Positions 1-5,473 of a stretch of 5,473 nt of DNA are shown in pieces (within the stretch, counting starts at the first letter, position 1; every line of letters begins with the position of its first letter). The notes below the pieces were generated by a model. That model saw only the letters and a program-made list of their open reading frames with translations, was not told the DNA's origin and did not search any database. The position numbers and the translations under genes were made by a program. Where the stretch lies: contig JBBITL010000155.1 in the NCBI GenBank assembly GCA_037440765.1, positions 1-5,473 of the forward strand. Reading direction: 5' to 3'. The DNA comes from DTKY01 sp037440765 (GTDB lineage: Bacteria; Acidobacteriota; Terriglobia; Bryobacterales; Bryobacteraceae).

Positions 1-537
1 GTTTTCTGGTTCTCGTTCCTGTACCTGATCCTGAAGGTCCGCTACGACCGTCCCTTCTGGCGGGCGCTCGGCTGGGCGGGCTTTACTGACAGGTTCTGGG
101 AACGCGTGTTTATCGGTGTGGGGGTGGCGCTCGGCGTGGCTCTGCTGGGCGGACTGCTGAGGACACCGAATCTCGACACGCCCATGAGGCAACTGCTGAG
201 CGACAGGCACTCGTTGATCCTGGTAGGCCTGGCGGCCGCCACCGTGGGCCCGGCGTGCGAGGAACTGGCCTTCCGCGGGTTCGTGCAGCCGCTTCTGGTG
301 CGCACATTGGGCGTCGTGCCCGGCGTTGTCCTTACGGCGCTCCCGTTCGCCCTGCTCCACGGCCCCTCGTACTCCTGGAGCTGGCGGCACGTGCTGCTCA
401 TCACCGTGGCGGGAGTCTCGTTCGGGTGGATGCGGCACAAGACGGGCTCCACTGCGGCCGCGACCGTGATGCACGCCGGCTACAACGCAACCTTCTTTAT
501 GGCGCTGCTGGTTGCCGGAAAGGACTTTCCAACGTAA
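1..537 (+). CDS. CPBP family intramembrane metalloprotease, C-terminal part (5' end outside window)
   Basis: The frame is open from base 1 and ends at TAA 535-537, leaving 178 visible residues; the start lies left of the window. The three signature motifs of the CPBP (CAAX protease and bacteriocin-processing, Abi) family are present in order: EELAFRGF with the paired glutamates and arginine (259-282), FALLH with its histidine at 358-360, and HAGYN (472-486). These residues form the intramembrane active site in this family. Several hydrophobic stretches surround them, such as VFIGVGVALGVALLGGLL and HVLLITVAGVSFGW, consistent with a polytopic inner-membrane protein. Bacterial members are thought to cleave membrane-associated substrates, but the substrate here cannot be told. 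The stop overlaps the mtnA start by one base (TAATG), so the two are probably translated in a coupled way, although their functions are unrelated. The family call is secure; the biological role is unknown. Confidence 0.9.
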   Translation, partial: VFWFSFLYLILKVRYDRPFWRALGWAGFTDRFWERVFIGVGVALGVALLGGLLRTPNLDTPMRQLLSDRHSLILVGLAAATVGPACEELAFRGFVQPLLVRTLGVVPGVVLTALPFALLHGPSYSWSWRHVLLITVAGVSFGWMRHKTGSTAAATVMHAGYNATFFMALLVAGKDFPT

Positions 538-1550
538 TGGCGGAGACAATTGTCTGGACTGACGCGGGCGTAGTGATGATTGACCAGCGGAGGCTTCCCA
601 ACGAGGAAGTCTACGTCACCTGCCGCGACCACCGCGAGGTGGCCGAAGCCATCCGCTCGATGGTCATCCGCGGGGCGCCCGCCATCGGAGTGGCGGCGGC
701 CATGGGCGTGGCGCTGGGAGTAGCGCGCGAAGACGCCGCCTTTGATGAGGTCTGCGAGACCCTGGCGCGCACGCGCCCCACCGCGGTGAACCTGTTCTGG
801 GCCATCGGCCGGATGAAGAAGCTGTACGCCGGCCTGAACGGACGGCCTGCCGAGGAGGTCCGCGCGCGCATGGTGGAGGAGGCGCAGCGGATCCGCCTGG
901 AGGACATCGCCATCAACCAGGCCATGGGCCGCCACGGCGCCGCGCTGATCCCCGACGGCAAGACCGTCCTCACCCACTGCAACGCGGGAGCCCTGGCCAC
1001 CGCCGGCTATGGGACGGCCCTGGGGGTTATCCGCGCCGCCGTGGCGGCGGGCAAGAAAATCGACGTGTTCGCCGGCGAGACGCGCCCCTTCCTGCAGGGC
1101 GCGCGTCTGACAGCCTGGGAGTTGCTGCAAGACGGCATCCCCACCACTGTCATCACGGACAACATGGCGGGGCACTTTCTGAAATCGGGCCGGATCGGCT
1201 GCGTAGTGGTTGGAGCGGACAGGATCGCCGCCAACGGCGATGTGGCCAACAAGATCGGCACCTACGGCGTAGCAGTGCTGGCCAAAGAAAACGGCGTGCC
1301 GTTCTACGTGGCCGCGCCCGTCTCGACGCTGGACCTGACGCTCGCCTCCGGCGACCTGATCCCCATCGAACAGCGCCCGCCCGAGGAAGTGACTCACGTG
1401 TTCGGCGTTCCCGTGGCGGCCCGTGGCGCGGCGGTCGAAAATCCGGCCTTCGACGTGACGCCCAACCGTTACGTGACCGCCATCATCACCGAGCGCGGCG
1501 TCGCCCGCGCGCCGTACCCGGAGTCGCTCCGCCTGCTCTGGAAATGCTAG
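537..1550 (+). CDS. mtnA: S-methyl-5-thioribose-1-phosphate isomerase
   Basis: This 337-residue cytoplasmic enzyme of the methionine salvage pathway converts 5-methylthioribose-1-phosphate to 5-methylthioribulose-1-phosphate. It belongs to the aIF2B/MtnA family and has the usual length. Visible motifs are RGAPAIG (residues 45-51, substrate phosphate/ribose binding), THCNAGALATAGYGTA with the catalytic cysteine at 148, ETRPFLQGARLTAWEL (181-196), ITDNMAG (206-212) and VVVGADRIAANGD with the catalytic aspartate at 228. The 80-residue spacing between Cys148 and Asp228 equals that of the Cys160/Asp240 pair in the Bacillus subtilis enzyme. ATG 537 is chosen because the protein begins there with normal family sequence; upstream in-frame codons lie inside the protease gene. 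An AAGGA stretch (520-524) is a possible, slightly distant ribosome-binding site. The gene ends in TAG. No other salvage gene (mtnB, C, D or K) is in the window. Related family members act on ribose-1,5-bisphosphate, but the motifs and length favour MtnA. Confidence 0.95.
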   Translation: MAETIVWTDAGVVMIDQRRLPNEEVYVTCRDHREVAEAIRSMVIRGAPAIGVAAAMGVALGVAREDAAFDEVCETLARTRPTAVNLFWAIGRMKKLYAGLNGRPAEEVRARMVEEAQRIRLEDIAINQAMGRHGAALIPDGKTVLTHCNAGALATAGYGTALGVIRAAVAAGKKIDVFAGETRPFLQGARLTAWELLQDGIPTTVITDNMAGHFLKSGRIGCVVVGADRIAANGDVANKIGTYGVAVLAKENGVPFYVAAPVSTLDLTLASGDLIPIEQRPPEEVTHVFGVPVAARGAAVENPAFDVTPNRYVTAIITERGVARAPYPESLRLLWKC

Positions 1551-1559
1551 CTTGAACGT

Positions 1560-2078
1560 ATGCGCTTCCTCGTGGCGCTTTGCGCCGTTTCCATGATGTT
1601 TGCGGCCGGCGGGCTCTCCAACCGCCGCGCGCCGGGGTTCTCCTTGCAGGACAACACAGGCCGGCAGCACGACCTCGCCGACTACCGGGGCAAGATCGTG
1701 CTCCTGGAAATCATGCAGACTAACTGCCCGCACTGCCGCACTTTCTCCAAGATTCTCGACCAGATCAAGGCCAGGTACGGCGACCGCGTGGCCGCTCTGT
1801 CGGTAGTGAACCCGCCCGACACGCCGGCCTCCGTCGCCAGATACCTGGCTGAGGTCAAGCCGACCACCCCCATCCTGTTTGATAGCGGACAGATGGCGAT
1901 TTCCTACTTCAAGGTGACGCCGGAGAACCCGGCCATAGACATTCCCCACCTGTTCATCATCGATGCCAACGGCTGGATTGTGAACGACTACGCATATGGA
2001 CCAAAAACCAAGGGCATCTTCGAGGGGAAGGCGCTGTTCCAGGAGCTCGACCGGCTCCTGGCGGCGAAGAAGAAGTAA
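1560..2078 (+). CDS. Secreted thioredoxin-like (TlpA/AhpC-TSA type) protein
   Basis: The 172-residue product has a thioredoxin fold of the redoxin/TlpA type. Residues 1 to about 18 form a hydrophobic signal peptide (MRFLVALCAVSMMFAAGG). The segment APGFSLQDNTGRQ opens the domain as in TlpA/ResA proteins. The redox motif CPHC is at residues 56-59, and IPHLFIID (128-135) carries the cis-proline (P129) expected opposite the active site. It would act outside the cytoplasm as a thiol-disulfide oxidoreductase; its partners cannot be inferred. CPHC, rather than CGPC or CEPC, resembles DsbA-like active sites, but the rest of the sequence is TlpA-like. The start follows the mtnA stop by 9 bases and is in the same reading frame as mtnA. 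No strong ribosome-binding site is seen, only a GGAA some 16 bases upstream. A lipoprotein is unlikely because no cysteine lies at the end of the signal peptide. Confidence 0.85.
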   Translation: MRFLVALCAVSMMFAAGGLSNRRAPGFSLQDNTGRQHDLADYRGKIVLLEIMQTNCPHCRTFSKILDQIKARYGDRVAALSVVNPPDTPASVARYLAEVKPTTPILFDSGQMAISYFKVTPENPAIDIPHLFIIDANGWIVNDYAYGPKTKGIFEGKALFQELDRLLAAKKK

Positions 2079-2083
2079 CAGGC

Positions 2084-2917
2084 ATGAGCCTGCTGGCGGC
2101 CATGACCCTGCTGGCTGCTGCCACCGGCGCGGTGGTCATCCGCCCCGTGGCCAACATGCACTCGGCGCCCGGCGAGGATGCCGATGTCGTTTCGCAGGCC
2201 ATTCTGGGAAGCAACGTGGAAGTGTTGGAGCAGCGTGGCGCGTGGCGTCGCGTGCGCACAGCTGATCAATACACCGGATGGATCTCAGCTTCCTTCCTGC
2301 GGCTGGCCAAACCCTACGCCGCAGGCGGCAGCGTGGCGAGCGTCGAGAGCCTCTTCGCCAACCTCTATCGCGAGCCCGACGTCACAAAGCGCCAGCCGCT
2401 CATGACGGCGCCGTTTGAAGCCCGCCTGGAGGTTGTTTCCGAGCCGGAGGCGGAGAGCCGCCGCTGGATCGAAGTGAGGCTGCCGGACGGCCGCACGGCA
2501 TGGGTGCAGCGCGGCGACGTGAGCCTGGATCACAAGCCGCTGGGAATACCGGCCACCGTAGCCCTCGCCCGCCGCCTGCTGGGGATACCCTATCTCTGGG
2601 GTGGGACGTCCAGCTTCGGCTACGACTGTTCCGGCTTCACCCAGATGCTCATGCGCCGGCGCGGCGTGACCACGCCACGGGACGCCGCGCCGCAGGCGCG
2701 CTGGGAGGGCTTCACACCGGTGGAGAAGACGGCGCTGCAAGCCGGAGATATCCTGTTCTTCGGCCCGTCACAGGCGAAGATCACCCATTCCGGCATGTAC
2801 ATCGGCGGCGGAGAGTTTGTGCATGCCACAACCTGGTTGAAGCCGCTGGTCCAGATCAGCCGGCTGGACGATCCCCACTGGTCTGCGCTCCTGGTGGCCT
2901 GCCGGAGGCTCCGGTAA
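2084..2917 (+). CDS. SH3-NlpC/P60 (C40) cell-wall endopeptidase, YkfC-like
   Basis: The 277-residue product has a hydrophobic leader (MSLLAAMTLLAAATGA), then two bacterial SH3 domains (about 17-75, ending GWISASFLR; and about 85-148, ending TAWVQRGDV), then an NlpC/P60 domain (about 152-277). The catalytic cysteine is C182 in YDCSGF, the histidine is H235 in HSGMYIGGG, and the third polar residue is H247 in FVHATTW. This architecture matches gamma-D-glutamyl-diamino-acid endopeptidases such as Bacillus YkfC, which cut stem peptides with a free N-terminal L-Ala between D-Glu and the diamino acid. The leader implies export to the periplasm; it has no basic residue at its N terminus, so the signal is somewhat atypical. 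ATG 2084 is 5 bases after the preceding stop and is the earliest usable start. The gene directly downstream encodes the matching dipeptide epimerase, which strongly supports the substrate assignment. The exact cleavage specificity is inferred. Confidence 0.88.
   Translation: MSLLAAMTLLAAATGAVVIRPVANMHSAPGEDADVVSQAILGSNVEVLEQRGAWRRVRTADQYTGWISASFLRLAKPYAAGGSVASVESLFANLYREPDVTKRQPLMTAPFEARLEVVSEPEAESRRWIEVRLPDGRTAWVQRGDVSLDHKPLGIPATVALARRLLGIPYLWGGTSSFGYDCSGFTQMLMRRRGVTTPRDAAPQARWEGFTPVEKTALQAGDILFFGPSQAKITHSGMYIGGGEFVHATTWLKPLVQISRLDDPHWSALLVACRRLR
2904..2916 (+). promoter_or_regulatory. Ribosome-binding site GGAGG followed by a lost GTG start (now GTA)
   Basis: GGAGG lies at 2904-2908, five bases before codon 2914-2916, which is ideal spacing. 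That codon is GTA, followed in frame by ACC CGC CGC (Thr-Arg-Arg), the twin-arginine motif of the epimerase signal peptide. A G at 2916 would give a GTG start and turn the endopeptidase stop from TAA to TGA, producing the common GTGA stop-start overlap. The surviving ATG at 2932 is 23 bases from this site and would omit the twin arginines. That the ancestral codon was GTG is inference. Confidence 0.6.
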
Positions 2918-3291
2918 CCCGCCGCGGATGGATGGGCGCCGCGGCTCCCGGGGGCGCCATCCCCTCGGGCGCGGCAGCGCGCGCCACCCTGGCCGCCGAG
3001 GTGGTCCGCCTGCGGCTCCGCCACACCTGGACCACGGTGATGTCGTCCGGCGATTACCGCGACAACCTCCACCCGCGCTACTCGCGCGAGGGAGTCGCCG
3101 GGCTCGGCGAGGCTGCGCCCATTGTGCGCTACCAGGAGGACGCCGCCTCGGCTCGCACAACGGTGGAGTCGCTGCGGCCCTTGCTGGAGGCGGCCGGCCC
3201 CTGGCAGTTCGCCAGGCTGATGCGCGAGGTCTTCCTCAAGGTCAAGGGGGAGAACGCCGCCAAGGCCGCCCTCGACATCGCACTGTTGGAT

Positions 3292-3294
3292 TAG
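3292..3294 (+). other. First in-frame TAG in the epimerase gene
   Basis: The reading frame runs DIALLD, then TAG, then AAQKLGVPLYRYFGL with no loss of register or similarity. At this place the enolase-superfamily epimerases commonly have Asp-Trp, so a single TGG to TAG change would explain the stop. The residue expected here is recalled from the family, not from an alignment made here. Confidence 0.8.
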
Positions 3295-3627
3295 GCGGCG
3301 CAGAAACTGGGCGTTCCGCTCTATCGTTACTTCGGCCTGGACCCTCGCGATACGCCGCTGACGACCTTCTCCTTCGGAATCGGCACCCCAGAGATCACCA
3401 GGCAGAAGGTCCGCGAGGCCCAGCCCTTCCCCGGCATGAAGATCAAGGTCGGCCTTGACACCGACGAGGAGACCATCGCCGCCGTTCGCAGCGTGACGAA
3501 GAAGCCCCTCCGGGTGGACGCCAATGAGGGGTGGAAGGACAGGGAAGAGGCCGTACGCAAGATCAACTGGCTCGAGAGCCAGGGCGTCGAGTTCGTCGAG
3601 CAGCCCATGCCCGCCGCCATGCTGGAA

Positions 3628-3630
3628 TAG
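3628..3630 (+). other. Second in-frame TAG in the epimerase gene
   Basis: The frame runs VEQPMPAAMLE, then TAG, then TRWVRGRVHIPVIADEAC, again continuous in the same frame. Relatives usually carry a second acidic residue here (LEETRW or similar), so GAG to TAG is the likeliest single change; CAG or TGG are also one step away. The stop separates the second and third metal-binding residues of the barrel, so no fragment made from either side could be active alone. Confidence 0.8.
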
Positions 3631-4000
3631 ACCCGCTGGGTGCGTGGCCGGGTCCACATCCCGGTGATTGCCGATGAGGCATGCCTGCACCCGGCCGACA
3701 TCCCCAAGCTCGCCGAAGCCTACGACGGGGTGAACGTCAAGCTCATGAAGTGCGGCGGCGTTCAGGAAGCCCGGCGCATGATCGAGATGGCGAAGTCGCT
3801 CGGCATGAAGACCATGCTGGGCTGCATGATCGAGAGCTCCATCGGCGTGACCGCCGTTGCGCACCTGTCGCCGCTGGTGGACTACGCCGACCTCGACGGA
3901 AATCTCCTGATCGCCAGCGATCCCTACACCGGCGTCACCGTCGAGAAGGGGAAACTCATCCTCCCCAGCCGCCTCGGCCGGGGCCTTCGGCCGGGTGGTG

Positions 4001-4663
4001 TCAAAATCTGATGCCCAGGAGAAACTCGGCTTGGTTCCGGCCCAGGCCACCGGCGCCCCACCCCCAGCGGGTGTAGCGGAATGTCGGCGCCAGGGTCAGT
4101 GGGCCGGCCTTCCGCGTGATGCCCCCCCCGAACACTGCTCCAACGGCGAGCGGGGACGCTGAGGAGGACTTCGAATCCATGAGCCGTATCTCCCCGCTTT
4201 CGACGTTCCTCTCGACGAAGGTGAACTCGGTTGTCGCCCAGGAGCGCTGGAATGAGTATCCCGTTTGTACGAACAAGCGCGACGCCCTGCTCCGGCCCCC
4301 GAAATAGTACTTCCCTAAAACCGGGAACTCCCAGCTATGAGCGCGGGTACGAAACGCGTAATACAGAAGTTCATATGGGACCGGGTTCGAGAGCGGCCCC
4401 ACTACGACACCGACCACGCCACCTCCCAGCCCAGGGAAGCGAGAGCTTGAGCCCAGCCGCTTGTAGAGCGCGTCGAACTCAACCGCAAGATGGTCCCCGA
4501 ACTGGGCCTCTATCGACGGGCCCACAGTATACCGGCGCGATTCGTCGTTGAGCCCGACATCCGACAGCCGGACGCCTCCGACGGCGCCGAACACGAACCG
4601 GGGAACCTGGGCAATGGCCGGCACCAGACTCACTAGGATCAACAGGAAGACCAGCCGTTTCAT
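4001..4663 (-). CDS. Small outer-membrane beta-barrel protein
   Basis: The 220-residue product starts with a clear Sec signal peptide (MKRLVFLLILVSLVPAIA, likely cut before Gln19). The rest alternates polar and hydrophobic residues in predicted beta strands: YTVGPSIEAQF, LAVEFDALYKRLG, WEFPVLGKYYF, SRLFVQTGYSFQRS, PLTLAPTFRYTRWG. It ends in FLLGIRF, with the terminal aromatic residue that the BAM machinery recognises in outer-membrane barrels. The pattern fits the OmpA/OmpW-like outer-membrane beta-barrel superfamily and implies a two-membrane cell. Paired Gly and Phe/Tyr residues are typical; no enzymatic motif is seen and the function is unknown. The gene converges on the epimerase gene and its TGA stop lies within that gene's last codons (11-base overlap). 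No convincing ribosome-binding site precedes ATG 4663; this start is kept because the signal peptide begins cleanly there. Confidence 0.82.
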   Translation of the reverse strand: MKRLVFLLILVSLVPAIAQVPRFVFGAVGGVRLSDVGLNDESRRYTVGPSIEAQFGDHLAVEFDALYKRLGSSSRFPGLGGGVVGVVVGPLSNPVPYELLYYAFRTRAHSWEFPVLGKYYFGGRSRASRLFVQTGYSFQRSWATTEFTFVERNVESGEIRLMDSKSSSASPLAVGAVFGGGITRKAGPLTLAPTFRYTRWGWGAGGLGRNQAEFLLGIRF

Positions 4664-4840
4664 GCAGTCGGTGACGGAGCGGCCTGACAGCGGGTTTCTG
4701 GTATTTCGGGCTCACCTGTCTCAAACGGGCGCGCCGGACTCATCTACACTCCCCAGGGTATGGTGTCGAGCAGGCGACAAGAGCGATAACTAAAGTATCG
4801 CAATCATCTGGGAGCATGGTATTCGTGTCAAACAACCCCC
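4664..4840. other. Intergenic region between rlmN and the beta-barrel gene
   Basis: These 177 bases separate two minus-strand genes and must hold any separate promoter for the beta-barrel gene. No confident -35/-10 pair, Shine-Dalgarno sequence, terminator hairpin with a T-run or small gene is seen. The region is noticeably less GC-rich around 4785-4840 than the flanking genes, as expected for non-coding control DNA. Confidence 0.4.
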
Positions 4841-5473
4841 TCATTTCGAAGGAGACAGCACTCCGCCCCCGGGTCCGGGAGGACGCGGAAGTACTGTCCT
4901 TCCTGCTGTGGCTGGAAAGCCGCCTCGCGCGGTAGCCTGCTCATCGAGGCTCACCCGTTTCAACTGGCCGCAGGCGGCGAAGATGTCTCGTCCCCTCGGC
5001 TTGCGCAAGAAGCACGCGAGCGAGCGCCTCACAATGGCCTGAAACGACGCCACGCGCTCCGGCGCCGGACACTCGAATGCAATCCCCGGGCCGGGATTCA
5101 GCGCGATCAGGTTCAGCTTGCACTTCAGGCCGGCCAGCAGTCGTACAACCCGGCGCGCGTCGGCGTCGCTGTCGTTGACGTCCTTGAGCAGGACGTATTC
5201 GAAGGTCAGCCGTTCCCAGTTCCGCAGAGGGTAGGCCCGGCAAGCCTCCATCAGAGCCCTCAAGTGATACTTACGGTTGATGGGCATAAGTTCATCACGT
5301 TGCTCGTCCGTAGAGGCGTTCAATGAGACTGCCAGCTTGGGCCTGGCGGGCGCCCGTCCCAGTTCCTCCATCCCGGGGACGATCCCCACGGTGGACAGCG
5401 TTATCCGCCGCTCGCCGAGCCCCACGCCGGCCGCCCAGTGGATCAACCGGGAAGGCGTCCACTCCAGATGCTT
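4841..5473 (-). CDS. rlmN: 23S rRNA (adenine2503-C2)-methyltransferase, C-terminal part (5' end outside window)
   Basis: Reading leftward from the right edge, 210 residues of a radical-SAM RNA methyltransferase are visible, ending at TGA (4843-4841). Family landmarks in order are RRITLSTVGIVPG, LAVSLNASTDEQRDELMPINRKY, TFEYVLLKDVNDSD, CKLNLIALNPGPG and RKPRGRDIFAACGQL. The cysteine of AACGQL (codon 4972-4970) corresponds to the conserved C-terminal cysteine (Cys355 in E. coli) that forms the covalent RNA adduct. The CX3CX2C motif binding the 4Fe-4S cluster lies upstream, outside the window. RlmN methylates A2503 of 23S rRNA and A37 of some tRNAs. The frame is open past the edge, so an apparent TTG start at 5446 is internal. 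After GQL there is a Pro/Gly-rich tail of about 40 residues, longer than the usual few. Cfr is a close relative, but the RGRDI sequence before AACGQL favours RlmN. Confidence 0.92.
   Translation of the reverse strand, partial: KHLEWTPSRLIHWAAGVGLGERRITLSTVGIVPGMEELGRAPARPKLAVSLNASTDEQRDELMPINRKYHLRALMEACRAYPLRNWERLTFEYVLLKDVNDSDADARRVVRLLAGLKCKLNLIALNPGPGIAFECPAPERVASFQAIVRRSLACFLRKPRGRDIFAACGQLKRVSLDEQATARGGFPATAGRTVLPRPPGPGGGVLSPSK

Larger units (their letters stand above)
2914..4011 (+). pseudogene. L-Ala-D/L-Glu epimerase (enolase superfamily), broken by two in-frame TAG codons
   Basis: Read through in one frame, this is a roughly 365-residue dipeptide epimerase of the muconate-lactonizing/AEE group, which converts L-Ala-D-Glu to L-Ala-L-Glu in murein peptide recycling. 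The expected active site is all present: KIK with both lysines (3439-3447), metal ligands Asp in RVDANEG (3517), Glu in VEQPMP (3598) and Asp in IADEAC (3673), the second catalytic Lys in NVKLMK (3739), and the DLD motif (3889-3897) that binds the dipeptide amino group. Two TAG codons interrupt it: 3292-3294 after DIALLD, where relatives usually have Trp, and 3628-3630 after PAAMLE. There is no frameshift. The N terminus, TRRGWMGAAAPGGAIPSGAAA, looks like a Tat signal whose start codon position (2914) now reads GTA; the surviving ATG is at 2932. It lies directly after a YkfC-like endopeptidase. It is probably a recently decayed gene; sequencing error or amber readthrough cannot be excluded. 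Confidence 0.85.

Noticed and set aside
255..536. Upstream extension of the mtnA frame to a start at 255
   Set aside because: The extra 94 residues are arginine- and alanine-rich out-of-frame sequence over the protease motifs. Normal MtnA family sequence and length begin at ATG 537.
480..1949. Long open frame on the minus strand opposite mtnA and the thioredoxin-like gene
   Set aside because: It is low in recognisable structure and mirrors two well-identified genes. Long antisense frames are expected in GC-rich coding DNA.
3436..3630. Separate small gene between the two TAG codons
   Set aside because: It is the middle of the epimerase barrel, carrying the KIK, Asp and Glu motifs, and not an independent protein.
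3975..3993. GC hairpin (CGGCCG arms, 7-base loop) just past the beta-barrel stop on the minus strand, as a terminator
   Set aside because: It lies within the epimerase coding sequence, has only a 6-bp self-complementary stem, and lacks a T-run on either strand; such palindromes are common at this GC content.
2914..4011. Pyrrolysine or other programmed amber recoding of the epimerase
   Set aside because: The family does not use it, the start codon also appears lost, and the nearby mtnA uses TAG as a normal stop. It is kept only as an alternative to test.
2620..4050. Long open frame on the minus strand opposite the peptidase and epimerase
   Set aside because: It lies opposite clearly conserved coding sequence with active-site motifs in the plus frame and shows no domain of its own, so it is a GC-driven shadow frame.
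4664..4840. Promoter for the beta-barrel gene
   Set aside because: Partial matches such as TTGTCG and TAGTTA on the minus strand lack a partner at proper spacing, so no box could be supported.
5444..5446. TTG start for rlmN at 5446
   Set aside because: The frame stays open to the window edge with sequence that fits the family, and the radical-SAM cysteine motif must lie further upstream, so the gene is cut by the edge.

Overview
The window is GC-rich, densely packed bacterial chromosome with no sign of plasmid, phage or transposon genes. The mix of genes fits a Gram-negative soil bacterium, and the style recalls Acidobacteria of the Solibacter/Bryobacter group. It holds a small outer-membrane beta-barrel, a Tat-type enolase-superfamily epimerase, a secreted thioredoxin-fold protein and a secreted SH3-NlpC/P60 peptidase. 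The taxonomic guess is inference from family resemblance; no search was run.

Layout. Bases 1-4011 carry five plus-strand genes in tight succession: the C-terminal part of a CPBP-family intramembrane protease (1-537), mtnA (537-1550), a secreted thioredoxin-like protein (1560-2078), an SH3-NlpC/P60 cell-wall endopeptidase (2084-2917), and a broken L-Ala-D/L-Glu epimerase gene (2914-4011). The first two overlap by one base (TAATG) and later gaps are 9 and 5 bases, so one transcript is likely, with its promoter left of the window. On the minus strand, an outer-membrane beta-barrel gene (4663-4001) converges on the epimerase and overlaps it by 11 bases. Further right, the C-terminal two thirds or so of rlmN runs off the right edge (5473-4841).

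How the genes fit together. The endopeptidase and epimerase form the murein-peptide pair known from Bacillus YkfC/YkfB: the first releases L-Ala-gamma-D-Glu from peptidoglycan stem peptides and the second converts it to L-Ala-L-Glu. Here both look exported (Sec-like and Tat-like signals), which would put the pathway in the periplasm. MtnA (methionine salvage), the CPBP protease and RlmN (ribosome/tRNA methylation) are unrelated housekeeping functions.

The main point of interest is the epimerase. It reads as one continuous, well-conserved enolase-superfamily protein with every expected active-site residue, yet it has two in-frame TAG codons (3292, 3628). Its probable native start, placed correctly behind a GGAGG ribosome-binding site and opening a Tat signal peptide, is GTA instead of GTG. 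The simplest reading is a recently inactivated gene. Sequencing error or amber readthrough are alternatives, and the neighbouring mtnA stop (also TAG) argues against wholesale TAG reassignment.
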